From contig CAIRMR010000096.1 of NCBI GenBank assembly GCA_903879715.1, positions 60,305-124,304 on the forward strand: a stretch of DNA of 64,000 nt. Reading direction: 5' to 3'. Each line of letters opens with the position of its first letter. Positions within the stretch are counted from its first letter, which is position 1. The notes under the pieces are model-generated. The model was not told where the DNA came from. It searched no databases and saw nothing but the letters and a program-made list of their open reading frames with translations. The position numbers and the translations under genes were made by a program. This document shows, piece after piece, positions 47,828-57,234 of this stretch. Origin of the DNA: an uncultured Bacteroidales bacterium. GTDB taxonomy: Bacteria > Bacteroidota > Bacteroidia > Bacteroidales > UBA4417.

Positions 47828-49051
47828 ATGGAAGATATAGTTAGCAGACCAGCTAAGGAAAAAGTGTATTTCCCAGGCATGAACGGTATCCGCTTTATTG
47901 CTGCATTTTCAGTAATTCTACATCATATTGAACAAACAAAATTCTGGATCAATAATCCGGCAACAAATAACTATCCCAATATTTGGGGAACTATGTTTTG
48001 CGATAATATCGGGCATAAAGGAAGAATTATCTTTTTTGTTTTGTCGGGCTTCCTGATTACATATTTGTTTCTTGCCGAAATAAAAAAGACCGGTACCTTA
48101 AATTTGCAGAAATTCCATACTCGGCGGGCACTGAGGGTTTGGCCTGTATATATTTTAACCGTTTTATTTGCATTTTTATTGCTTCCACAATACACCAACA
48201 TTTTTCATCACAATGGCGTAAGCTTCAACGATCAGTTGTATAATGGATATTGGGTTAAATTCGGCCTTGTACTTCTTATGATGGCCAATTTTGCCCGGTT
48301 TTTATTCGACCCGGTTCTAGGAGCAACTCAATTATGGTCAATCGCAGTTCAGGAACAGTTTTACCTGGTATGGCCCTTTTTAACACGTTTCTTCAAAAAA
48401 TACTTTCTCAATTTCATCGTACTTTTCATCGTTTTTAAGGTCACAATGGAAATCATGATGAAAGTTTACTTTGATCATTATTCTGTTTTCCCAAATACAA
48501 TAATAACCATGAACAGGCTTGGCACTATGATAAGGTGGTGGGATATTTTCGCGGTTGACCAATTGGCAATCGGCGCTTTATGTGCCTATATTTTTATCAA
48601 CAAGAAAGATAAAATCTTAAACTTCATTTACCACCCGGTTTTTGTCAGCCTGATTTTCATAATCTATGTTTATTTGTTTTTTATAAAAGTTGATTTCTAC
48701 GGACATACTTTTGTCGAAGGTCTTATTGCCGCAGTAATAATGATGAATATTTCAACCAACACGAAATTCCCGGTTAAACTGGAAAATAAAGTCTTCAATT
48801 ATTTAGGTAACATATCGTATGGAATCTATCTGTTCCATAATATATGTGTTATCAGCATTTTAAATTTTTTAATTTACTACACAAACCTTTCAGGGAATGT
48901 ACTTCTCTTTAACCTGATTCTTTATTCGGGAACAATAATTGCAACACTTATCATTTCAGGATTATCGTACAAATACGTTGAAAATTATTTTCTGAAGCAG
49001 AAGGTGAAATTTGAGGTAATAAAGAGCGGCAGGAATGAAGGGATGAAATAA
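47828..49051 (+). CDS. Membrane acyltransferase 3 (OafA/YrhL type)
   Basis: A 407-residue integral membrane protein with about ten helices. The N terminus, YFPGMNGIRFIAAFSVILHH, is the family motif with its conserved His; FVLSGFLITYLF and the conserved Arg-rich RRALRVWPVYI follow. It moves acyl groups (often acetyl or succinyl) to sugars at the outer face of the inner membrane. It opens a + strand module with GT2 and GT8 genes that is inverted relative to the rest of the locus. Confidence 0.93.
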   Translation: MEDIVSRPAKEKVYFPGMNGIRFIAAFSVILHHIEQTKFWINNPATNNYPNIWGTMFCDNIGHKGRIIFFVLSGFLITYLFLAEIKKTGTLNLQKFHTRRALRVWPVYILTVLFAFLLLPQYTNIFHHNGVSFNDQLYNGYWVKFGLVLLMMANFARFLFDPVLGATQLWSIAVQEQFYLVWPFLTRFFKKYFLNFIVLFIVFKVTMEIMMKVYFDHYSVFPNTIITMNRLGTMIRWWDIFAVDQLAIGALCAYIFINKKDKILNFIYHPVFVSLIFIIYVYLFFIKVDFYGHTFVEGLIAAVIMMNISTNTKFPVKLENKVFNYLGNISYGIYLFHNICVISILNFLIYYTNLSGNVLLFNLILYSGTIIATLIISGLSYKYVENYFLKQKVKFEVIKSGRNEGMK

Positions 49052-49204
49052 AGCAGAAACGGCACTTTATGTAAAATGCACATCGTAGAAAAAAAAATAA
49101 CTGCAATTTATTATCTGCCGAATTAAAAGTCGCAAATGAAAGAAAGCCAAAAGCAGAAAATGCAAATTATGTAAAACTTTGTTTAACATACAAACATCAA
49201 AATC

Positions 49205-49990
49205 ATGGCAGGAGATACCAATTATTTTAGCGAAATCACTCTTCTAATAACACATTACAACAGGAGTAACTCACTTGAGCGATTGCTTATGTCTTTCGAA
49301 GAAAGGCAGAGTCGTTTCAAGGAAATTGTTGTTTCGGATGATGGCAGCAAAACCGAACATCTGAAAAACCTGGAACTGTTTAGAGATAAGTATGGAATCC
49401 GGCTTATCCTTGCTGAGAGAAATAAAGGATTAGCAAATAATATAAATAAAGGACAACGAGCAGTAAAAACGCCATTCACTTTATATGTCCAGGAAGATTT
49501 TATTCCTACGGAACGATTTAACAAGAGTCTAACTGATGGGTTAAAGCTAATGCAAGAAGATCCTAAAACAGACCTGGTTCGTTTCTATGCCTACCGTAAA
49601 CACCCGTATTTAAAACCGCTAAAAAACGGATTCTCGGAAATGGAATTTCATTTCTGGCGACCAAATGCATATCAGTTCAATTGTTACAGCGATCACCCGC
49701 ATTTACGCAGAAGCAGTTTTCTTGATAAATTCGGCGACTATAAAGAAGGAATAAAGTCCGACAGGGCTGAATTTAAAATGGCCATGTCATTCGTTCAGCA
49801 TAAAGGCAAAGCAATAATTCACAATGATTTCCGGGAGATTTTTATACAGGAGAACAGTTCCGCCGAACCCAGCCAGGTTGCCCGCAAGAAGTTTAAAAAG
49901 CAAATTCAATTATCCGACTCCTTTTTTATAAAAACAGCAAGATCCGTTTACCGGAATATAAAATTCAGAACAGAATATCTTTTTTCGTAA
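49205..49990 (+). CDS. Short glycosyltransferase family 2 protein
   Basis: A 261-residue GT-A protein: LLITHYNRSNSLERLLMSF, IVVSDDGSK, AERNKGLANNINKGQRAV and TLYVQEDFIPTERF. The usual DxD is replaced by Glu-Asp in this last motif, which still offers acidic ligands. The C-terminal part is shorter than in most GT2 enzymes. The next gene starts at the base right after its stop codon, so the two are surely co-translated. Confidence 0.85.
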   Translation: MAGDTNYFSEITLLITHYNRSNSLERLLMSFEERQSRFKEIVVSDDGSKTEHLKNLELFRDKYGIRLILAERNKGLANNINKGQRAVKTPFTLYVQEDFIPTERFNKSLTDGLKLMQEDPKTDLVRFYAYRKHPYLKPLKNGFSEMEFHFWRPNAYQFNCYSDHPHLRRSSFLDKFGDYKEGIKSDRAEFKMAMSFVQHKGKAIIHNDFREIFIQENSSAEPSQVARKKFKKQIQLSDSFFIKTARSVYRNIKFRTEYLFS

Positions 49991-50908
49991 ATGGCTAAAA
50001 AAATGAATCTCATGTCAAACACAATAACAATTTTCACAGTTTGTGATAATCATTTCTCGGTTTTATTAGCCGCCTTAATAAAATCAATTGATATAAACCA
50101 CCGTTCCGACGAGGATATTAACTTCTATATAGTTGGCGATAAACTAACTACCGCCAATAAAGCAAACTTACAGAAATGCGCCGACTCCGGAAAAATTTCA
50201 TTCTTCTGGTTTGAAATTAACGATATAATCAAGGATAAATCAATGTTGCCACTGGATGGCTCATCGTTCCCGCTAATTGTTTACATCCGCTTGTTTTTCC
50301 CACTATTTACACCGGCTGAGGTTGAAAAGGTAATTTATCTTGATGTTGACATGATTGTAAGAAAGGATATTTCGATGTTGTGGAACATTGACCTCGGCGA
50401 CAAAATTATAGGCGGAGTTCCGGACCGGTCGGAAGTAGTAAGTTGCTCCTGGGGTGGAATTACCAATTATAAAGAATTAGGCATAGATTCTGAATCGAAA
50501 TATTTTAACAGCGGCCTGCTTTTATTAAGCCGTAGCAAATGGATTGAGGCAAAAATCACTGAAAAAATAATTGATTGTATTTCGAAAAATACAAGATATG
50601 CCAATTTTCCTGATCAATATGGGCTGAATGTTGTGTTTGCCAACCAGTGGCTGGAACTGGATTCAAGATGGAACAGCTATTCAATGCTCGAAAAGGAAGA
50701 TCCTTTTCTTATTCACTTTATCGGCATAAAACCCATCTTTACTTCTTATAATTACGTTGTGCGATATAAAGACGAATTTTATTCCTATTTGAGATTAACA
50801 CCCTGGGCAAACTACAAACCCATTGGTAACCATGTGCGGATTTTCAAGAAAATCTGGAACAAACTGTATAAGAAGGGATATAGTTTAATTGCGGCGTTAA
50901 AGCGATAA
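49991..50908 (+). CDS. Glycosyltransferase family 8
   Basis: A 305-residue GT8 enzyme. ITIFTVCDNHFSVLLAALIK begins the Rossmann fold, VIYLDVDMIVRKDISMLW holds the metal-binding DxD, and KYFNSGLLLLS and HFIGIKPI complete the GT8 pattern. GT8 enzymes in surface polymers transfer galactose or glucose with retention. The ATG follows the preceding stop with no gap; internal Met5 or Met8 would also fit as start. Confidence 0.92.
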   Translation: MAKKMNLMSNTITIFTVCDNHFSVLLAALIKSIDINHRSDEDINFYIVGDKLTTANKANLQKCADSGKISFFWFEINDIIKDKSMLPLDGSSFPLIVYIRLFFPLFTPAEVEKVIYLDVDMIVRKDISMLWNIDLGDKIIGGVPDRSEVVSCSWGGITNYKELGIDSESKYFNSGLLLLSRSKWIEAKITEKIIDCISKNTRYANFPDQYGLNVVFANQWLELDSRWNSYSMLEKEDPFLIHFIGIKPIFTSYNYVVRYKDEFYSYLRLTPWANYKPIGNHVRIFKKIWNKLYKKGYSLIAALKR

Positions 50909-51006
50909 AATAACAACTATTGCAACGCAATTCAAAACACTGTTTTTTTTCCGAAAAACAAAATCCAAATTCCAATTTTCACATTCCAGTCCGAAATTCC
51001 TTTTTC

Positions 51007-52497
51007 TTAGGACGGAATCACTGATTTAACTGATGATTTATTGGACATAGCTTCTTCATCAAGTTTTTCGGAATTCAACATCAGGGCCATGGAAGTATAT
51101 ATCAGTAAGCTTGTTGGCACCTGACCCAATACAGCATTCCCATACGATGCTACCATTATACCTAACATTCCGGCAGCCATGGCGGTAGTATTCATTTTCA
51201 CTATTGGGTCCCTGATTTTATACATAACCAGGTACGAAGCTTTAATAACAATATAGAAGAGTATAAACAAGTGCAGAACAAGTCCCACCACACCTTGTTC
51301 GGCCCATATCATTACAAACCAGCTGTCGGTAGCTATATTTGCCAGAAAAGTATTGGGAAGGGCTTTTTTTGCTTTTTTCCCTGCATGACCTAAGCCACCG
51401 CCAAATGGACGAGAGGCGAGATATCTGGAAAGTGTTTTTTGGTTTGCAAGCCTTGTTTGAAGAGAAGCATCATTCGGATCAAATGCTGTACGCATACGCC
51501 TGATTTGTTGGACATCCTGACCGATTGTTGTATATTTAAAAAATATAAATACAACCACCAAAAGAGCGAAACCTGATATCAATACCATTTTATTCCCTTT
51601 TAAAATAAAATAGAGCATGAATCCGGCCAAAGGAACACTTATTGCACCGCGGGTTCCGGATAAAAACATCCCATAAATTCCCAGTAAACCAACAATCAGA
51701 TAAAATACTTTTCTTTTGATATTCTTCTGAACGAATGACAGAATTATGAAAACAACACCTGAATAGGCCTGATTAGCCCCAAATTGACCGGCATCACTTA
51801 AAAACGAAAATACCCTGAGTTTACCGAAAAGTATATGTGTTGAATAAGCCCCGGCGTCGAGCCAGGCTTTTTCCCAGTGATCGACTCCAAGAGTTACCTG
51901 CATAATTCCTTTTAGAGATGCCAGGATTGAAAAAATACCCCAGAGGTAGAAAAAATAATTCACCCTCCTGTTTGTGGTCATTAACAACAAAGATAATGTC
52001 ACAACAAGTAGCATATAAACCGAAACTCCCCGAAAACTGGAAAGCCATGTCGAATAATTCCGTATTTCCGGATTCAAGAAACTAAGCAGACCATAAGCAA
52101 ACCAAATACCTGCTAAAAGTGTAATATCTTTTTTTGCAGGTTTCCAATCCATTTTAGTGTAAAAATTCTTAAAGATTAATGAAAGGAAAGTCAACAACAG
52201 AATAGCATCTATGGATAATCCGGTCATTGGAATATCAACATAGCGCATAATGCCCAGGATAATAAACCCAAGAGCTACAGCTGTGTATAATCCAAGAATT
52301 GGTTTTTGAAACAGTAAAATCAGAAATACGGCTAGAAATGGAAGTATCATCAATCCCATTCCTCCAACCAAACCCATATGACTAACCAACCATGCGCATA
52401 CAATTCCAACAGCGAAAAGCGGCAGGTAAAATCGGGGCGATCCTAATTTTGAGGAGCCTGATTCAGTTTCAAATGGATTATTATAAGGTGTCAACAT
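51007..52497 (-). CDS. O-antigen ligase/polymerase-like membrane protein (Wzy)
   Basis: A 496-residue, very hydrophobic protein with about 11-12 helices. A conserved-type loop LSGTRGAISVPLAG and the large periplasmic segment with RPFGGGLGHAGKK match the Wzy_C/O-antigen ligase superfamily. Its place next to the flippase and the copolymerase shows it is most likely the Wzy polymerase that joins repeat units at the periplasmic face. It converges on the GT8 gene with 98 bp between. Confidence 0.88.
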   Translation of the reverse strand: MLTPYNNPFETESGSSKLGSPRFYLPLFAVGIVCAWLVSHMGLVGGMGLMILPFLAVFLILLFQKPILGLYTAVALGFIILGIMRYVDIPMTGLSIDAILLLTFLSLIFKNFYTKMDWKPAKKDITLLAGIWFAYGLLSFLNPEIRNYSTWLSSFRGVSVYMLLVVTLSLLLMTTNRRVNYFFYLWGIFSILASLKGIMQVTLGVDHWEKAWLDAGAYSTHILFGKLRVFSFLSDAGQFGANQAYSGVVFIILSFVQKNIKRKVFYLIVGLLGIYGMFLSGTRGAISVPLAGFMLYFILKGNKMVLISGFALLVVVFIFFKYTTIGQDVQQIRRMRTAFDPNDASLQTRLANQKTLSRYLASRPFGGGLGHAGKKAKKALPNTFLANIATDSWFVMIWAEQGVVGLVLHLFILFYIVIKASYLVMYKIRDPIVKMNTTAMAAGMLGIMVASYGNAVLGQVPTSLLIYTSMALMLNSEKLDEEAMSNKSSVKSVIPS

Positions 52498-52542
52498 GAA
52501 ATTTTTGTTCAGAATCTACCGATTATCTGAATTAGCATTTAA

Positions 52543-53910
52543 TCAGGCACGAAGATGCTGCTTTTCCCTGAATTTTACATACATCGATTTATAGAATTCA
52601 ATCCCGGAGGTAAATACTTTCCGATAGTCGAGATTAAGTTCTTTATCAAGAAAATAATACCCAACCCAAACACCAATAGCTGTGAATAATATGGAGGCTA
52701 TTGCAATAACAGCCAGGGATTTAAAAACAAAAACTGCAATTAAATCGCCAATCACATTGGTAAGAACCATTAAACCAACCTTCATTAAATTCCGGTCCGG
52801 CCTATTTACACTTTCGAGTGCAATTCCTGTCATCCTGTCAATTGGTAAAAGCAGACCATAAATTGAAAATATACGCACAATGTTGGTAGCATTAAATCCG
52901 GTTACAGTATCTGTTCCAAGGTATTGGTTTCCACCTATGATCATCACAAAAAAATCGGCCAATACAAACGTTATCAGACTTATTGCTATAAACAGATAAG
53001 TCATGGCGCCTGAGTAGGAATAAAAAAGGGATTTAACCTCATCAACCTTTCCCTGTATACTTGCTCTGGAGAGTTTTGGAAACGCTGTTGCCGCAAAGCT
53101 GCGCAAAGGAATTTGCTGAAGTTCGGTTAACTTCAGAGGAATACTGTATAAAGCAACAGCCGCAGTACCCAAAGGACTCAGACTTATAATAAGCGTATCC
53201 GCACTGCGGAGCAAATTAGTGCCAATGATGGTAAATGTTGTATACTTTCCAAAATGCAATAACTCCATAGTTGTGCGTCGGGTTGCTTTCATGATATGAC
53301 TCAATCCGTCCCATCTGTTAAATACGCATATAGCAGAGGTTAGAATATTTACTCCAATCTGCGCCCATACCAATTGAACTAACGACAATTTAAAAAACAG
53401 AAAGTTTGTTAGCAGTAATAAGAAAAACCCACCACTGTTTATCAATTTTACCCAAAGCAATTTACCAAATTTCTGATCGGCCTGCATCACTACTAAAGCA
53501 GTATTAAAAGGCAGCGTAAAAAATGCCAGCAAGGGATACCATGTAAAGAAGAGTTCATACCCGGCATTCCTGATTGGTTCACCGAACGCCAGGTGGCAGG
53601 TCCACAGGATAACAGATATCCCAACGGTTGCAACCAGGCCAATCAGTCCGTTGGAGCCTATAAACCTAAGTCGTTCATCAGGGTCAACTCCTGAGAGATA
53701 CCGCACTACAGCTGTATTTGTTATGCCAAACCTGAACATGTCTACTAAAGTCGCTGCAGTAACATAAAGAACCCATTGCCCAAAAATATCAATAGGAAAA
53801 CTACGTGTTAAAATCGCAAATCCGGCAATGCCAAAAAAAGCATTTGAAAAATTGCTTAACAAGGACAGAAAATTTGCTTCGCGTATAATTTTCCCTAGTA
53901 CCACTTTCAT
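52543..53910 (-). CDS. Wzx-type polysaccharide flippase
   Basis: A 455-residue membrane protein of the MATE-like polysaccharide transporter family with about 12-14 helices. The N-terminal LSLLSNFSNAFFGIAGFAIL and conserved gaps match lipopolysaccharide-biosynthesis flippases. It would turn the undecaprenyl-linked repeat unit to the periplasmic side for Wzy. It is 13 bp downstream of the copolymerase gene and 45 bp upstream of wzy, in the same operon. Confidence 0.92.
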   Translation of the reverse strand: MKVVLGKIIREANFLSLLSNFSNAFFGIAGFAILTRSFPIDIFGQWVLYVTAATLVDMFRFGITNTAVVRYLSGVDPDERLRFIGSNGLIGLVATVGISVILWTCHLAFGEPIRNAGYELFFTWYPLLAFFTLPFNTALVVMQADQKFGKLLWVKLINSGGFFLLLLTNFLFFKLSLVQLVWAQIGVNILTSAICVFNRWDGLSHIMKATRRTTMELLHFGKYTTFTIIGTNLLRSADTLIISLSPLGTAAVALYSIPLKLTELQQIPLRSFAATAFPKLSRASIQGKVDEVKSLFYSYSGAMTYLFIAISLITFVLADFFVMIIGGNQYLGTDTVTGFNATNIVRIFSIYGLLLPIDRMTGIALESVNRPDRNLMKVGLMVLTNVIGDLIAVFVFKSLAVIAIASILFTAIGVWVGYYFLDKELNLDYRKVFTSGIEFYKSMYVKFREKQHLRA

Positions 53911-53922
53911 GTTCAGCAGTTT

Positions 53923-56445
53923 TTATATATGATTCCGTGTAAAAAACTGGAAACGGATGAACTTCTTCACAATACGGCGGATACGGCTCCGCTTCTTGGG
54001 CAAATCACCTAATACCGATTCGATTACCTGCAATTCAACTCCATCAATAAAAACCACCGGTTCATGTTGAGTGATTTTCATCAAAATCTCCAACGCGCCC
54101 TTATCGGCAGCTGACCAGGTACGGTTAGCCCGGCATACCAAAATGGCCTGATCAACAGTAGCAATTAACTGGGGAGGAAAGGAATAGTAAAGAATGGGTG
54201 GAATCTCAATAATTATATAATCCGGATCACTACCCGAGAATAGGCAATACTTTTCAACAAGCTGTTTTACACTTTCGGTTGAATAATAACCGGCATCGAT
54301 ATTGTATTGTACATATTCAGTTGTGTCAAGATAATTTTTAGCTTCCTGAAGAAATGGGCTTGATATATTAACCCTGTTATCACTATATCCCATTATCCGG
54401 CGTAAAAACTGCGAACTACCTTTGGATTGCTTTAAATCTGTATGTGTTTCAGGCTGTACATCATACAGATAACCAATCTGACTGGTTTCTACCTTTAAAA
54501 GCGATTCGCGCAAAAAATTAAGAACCAGCACTTTCTTACCTTGCATCTTGAGCTTCCATGCTATATTTCCGGCAGATATTGTTTTACCCTCATCACTCAA
54601 TGAACTAAAAAACAAAAGTGTGCGCGGCTCCTTCAAATCCGGTTTATTGGCCGTCAGCAGATCAATCTGCTGAATTGCTATTTCGAGCAACCTGTTAGTA
54701 ACGAAAAGAAAATTAAGAGACCCTGTTTTAAGATAGACTTTAGGAAATACACCTATAGTTTTTAATCCTATTATTTTTGATGCCTGTCCGGGGTTTTTAA
54801 GTGTATTGTCAAAATATTCAGTTGCAACAATAGAACTCAGAACAATCAGAAATCCGATTATAGCTGCCGCAAAAACTAACATTTTTCTTTTGGTTGGATT
54901 AGGTGATAAAGGGAAAAATGGAGGATCAACTGCTTTTATGGTTGACGACAACTCAGCATCCTGCATTTTTAATTTGGCCAGATTCAACCCGGAAAGTACT
55001 GAAAGAAATTCCTGCTCTGAAACATTGATTTCGCGTTCGATTCGTTTCAAGTTTGCTCCGGCAGGTGCATAAATGGCGTATTGTTTCTGAAATTCAATGA
55101 TCCGTTGACCAAGAACTTCGATTCCCGCTTTAGTATCCTCATAAACAATCACATTAGCGAGCCAGTCACTTAGCAGACTACTAACAGGCAATCCCTCGGT
55201 GGTATTACCATAACTATACAAACTGTTAACAGCATTCCGCATTTCCTCTTTCAGCTTATCCGCTTTTATTTTCAATGCAGGTAATTCGCGTTCGTCTATA
55301 GAATCTGAAGCTCCTATGGTTTCAATATTGGCAATTTTCGCGTTAATCTCTCCAAGTTGATTGCGTTTCTCAATAATTGTTGCATTATTAAGCTGAACCT
55401 GTTTCTGATTGCCAAGTTTCTCTTCTATCCGTTTGATAGCAGCCTCTGTACCTGCAAGTTTTATCCGCATCTCATGGTAACTTACATCAAGATTTTCCTT
55501 TACAATAGCTACAGCTTTACTTTGCTCGTAATAATTGATGATGTTATGATCTTCGTTGAATTTCAATAGCTTATCTTCTCCGATTTTAAGCCGGGTCGAA
55601 GCCTGAGCGACCTGATATTCAAAATATTTTACAACAGCATCAGAGCGGTTTTCTTTTACGATTTTATAGTTTTTAATACAAACTTCGGTAAGAATCACAA
55701 GGGTTTGCTGACAGATACCCGGATCGTCCGAATCATACTCTATTTTTACCAGATCGCTGGTTCCTATCCTTTTCACCCGCACCTTTGAAATCGCATTCAG
55801 CGAATAATGAGGGTGATTGAAATAAAGTAATTTATAAACAAAATTCGAATCACTGCCGGCCATAAAGGCAGTCAGATTTTCAACCGTTTGTTCATACGCA
55901 GCCTTATTAATTGAAGCAGGTTGTAACTGCTTATCGGTTGTATCCAGACTGCTAAAGGAAAATGTTTTATTCTTATTCGATGAATCCTGCGAAGGCTGAC
56001 CTTCTGTTTGGGATTTGTCGTTCTGAGTGCTTTCAATATTGCTATCCTGAATCAAATTACCATCTTTAACTATAAGTTTATTTATGCTGGAGGGAGTGAT
56101 GCGCCTTAGATCAATTAAAGACTGGCGTGAAATAAACTTTGGATCATATTTTGTCAATAAAAGATGCTGGGCAAGAAGCCGAATGGCTACTTCCTGCTGA
56201 GTTTCGCGTGAGTTGATCACATTAATCAGGTTGTCGAATGCAGTGTTGGTAGCAAAAAAACTTAACGACTTATCCATTTCCACCGTAGAGCCGGAAGCAA
56301 TACCAGTATAAAGGGTGGTTGCAGACGAATAATCATAAACAGGTTTCCGGGTAGAATAAACCACGAATAATACCATTAACAATGGTATCAATATCAATAA
56401 TACCAAATGCTTCCTGAGTAGTTGTAAAATTCTAATTATAGTCAT
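53923..56445 (-). CDS. Wzc/GumC-like polysaccharide copolymerase with degraded kinase domain
   Basis: The ATG at 56445 (TIIRILQLLRKH) is a better start than the upstream TTG at 56469 and gives 840 residues. Layout: TM1, a Wzz-type periplasmic domain with long coiled coils, TM2 near residue 525, then a cytoplasmic ATPase-like domain. Walker A is SDEGKTISAGN (about residue 620), but Walker A' reads VLVLNFLRE (Asp lost) and Walker B reads DYIIIEIPP (Asp to Glu). No C-terminal Tyr cluster is present. It likely sets chain length without tyrosine-kinase cycling. Its start overlaps the end of the TolC-like gene by 14 nt. Confidence 0.9.
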   Translation of the reverse strand: MTIIRILQLLRKHLVLLILIPLLMVLFVVYSTRKPVYDYSSATTLYTGIASGSTVEMDKSLSFFATNTAFDNLINVINSRETQQEVAIRLLAQHLLLTKYDPKFISRQSLIDLRRITPSSINKLIVKDGNLIQDSNIESTQNDKSQTEGQPSQDSSNKNKTFSFSSLDTTDKQLQPASINKAAYEQTVENLTAFMAGSDSNFVYKLLYFNHPHYSLNAISKVRVKRIGTSDLVKIEYDSDDPGICQQTLVILTEVCIKNYKIVKENRSDAVVKYFEYQVAQASTRLKIGEDKLLKFNEDHNIINYYEQSKAVAIVKENLDVSYHEMRIKLAGTEAAIKRIEEKLGNQKQVQLNNATIIEKRNQLGEINAKIANIETIGASDSIDERELPALKIKADKLKEEMRNAVNSLYSYGNTTEGLPVSSLLSDWLANVIVYEDTKAGIEVLGQRIIEFQKQYAIYAPAGANLKRIEREINVSEQEFLSVLSGLNLAKLKMQDAELSSTIKAVDPPFFPLSPNPTKRKMLVFAAAIIGFLIVLSSIVATEYFDNTLKNPGQASKIIGLKTIGVFPKVYLKTGSLNFLFVTNRLLEIAIQQIDLLTANKPDLKEPRTLLFFSSLSDEGKTISAGNIAWKLKMQGKKVLVLNFLRESLLKVETSQIGYLYDVQPETHTDLKQSKGSSQFLRRIMGYSDNRVNISSPFLQEAKNYLDTTEYVQYNIDAGYYSTESVKQLVEKYCLFSGSDPDYIIIEIPPILYYSFPPQLIATVDQAILVCRANRTWSAADKGALEILMKITQHEPVVFIDGVELQVIESVLGDLPKKRSRIRRIVKKFIRFQFFTRNHI

Positions 56446-57205
56446 ATGTCTCGGGCGCGGTTTTAACAAGGTTAAATTTCATACCAACAATTTCTTCCAA
56501 TATCATATAGGCAGTCAGAAAATCCATTCGTGCACTTTCGAAATCGGTTTCTAAACCCGCCACATTGCCCAGCATCTGTGTATACTCGGTTAAAGGAATT
56601 ACACCATTCAAAAACTGTTTTTCAACCATCTGCATATTAATTTTTACAGTTTCAAGATTTTTTACTTTTATCCTGAAAATCCTTTGTTTGAGTATTAAAC
56701 CATTATAATTAACGATCACTTGTTGTCTGACCTGGTCACGTTGTACAATTGCTGAGCTTTTAGCTTGTTCAAGTTCCGTTGCGGTTATTTTAATCTGATT
56801 TTTTCGGTCGAGAAACAAATTTAGCGGCAAACTCACATATACTGAAGCGCTGTATTGTACCTGGCTGCGGTTAGATGTTGTTGGTACCGGATCAATGCTT
56901 CCTGTAGAAGTCGAAGAGTAATTGTATAAATTACCGTAGCCTGAATTTGCCTGTACTCCCAAATTCCTCGTCCATTCAATACGCTTAGCCCTGAGTTTAC
57001 ATTCATCAATAATCAATTGCTGGTCTTTGTACTTTACATTTGCGCTATGTATAATGGCTGAATCAATCAGAACGCTCAAAGGTGGAAGCCTGTCACTGAT
57101 ATCATCCTTAAGCTGATCGAACGATTTTTCCGATTGAGCATATCCCGTTCCGGGCATACTGAATTGAAAAAATAACAGAATGGGTAGTAGTACTTTAATC
57201 CACAT
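56432..57205 (-). CDS. Half-size TolC-like outer-membrane protein
   Basis: A 257-residue exported protein with a signal peptide (WIKVLLPILLFFQFSMPGTG, cleaved near YAQ). LPPLSVLIDSAIIHSANVKY is the start of an outer-membrane-factor repeat; the rest is one strand pair and one long coiled-coil pair. Normal TolC proteins have two such repeats (about 420-480 residues), so this is half-length. It is upstream of the copolymerase, where an export protein (Wza/OPX) would be expected, and no OPX gene is in the window. It may form the outer-membrane exit as a hexamer-like assembly; this is inference. Confidence 0.85.
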   Translation of the reverse strand: MWIKVLLPILLFFQFSMPGTGYAQSEKSFDQLKDDISDRLPPLSVLIDSAIIHSANVKYKDQQLIIDECKLRAKRIEWTRNLGVQANSGYGNLYNYSSTSTGSIDPVPTTSNRSQVQYSASVYVSLPLNLFLDRKNQIKITATELEQAKSSAIVQRDQVRQQVIVNYNGLILKQRIFRIKVKNLETVKINMQMVEKQFLNGVIPLTEYTQMLGNVAGLETDFESARMDFLTAYMILEEIVGMKFNLVKTAPETYDYN

Positions 57206-57234
57206 TATACCAATGATTTAAATGATATTTATAG

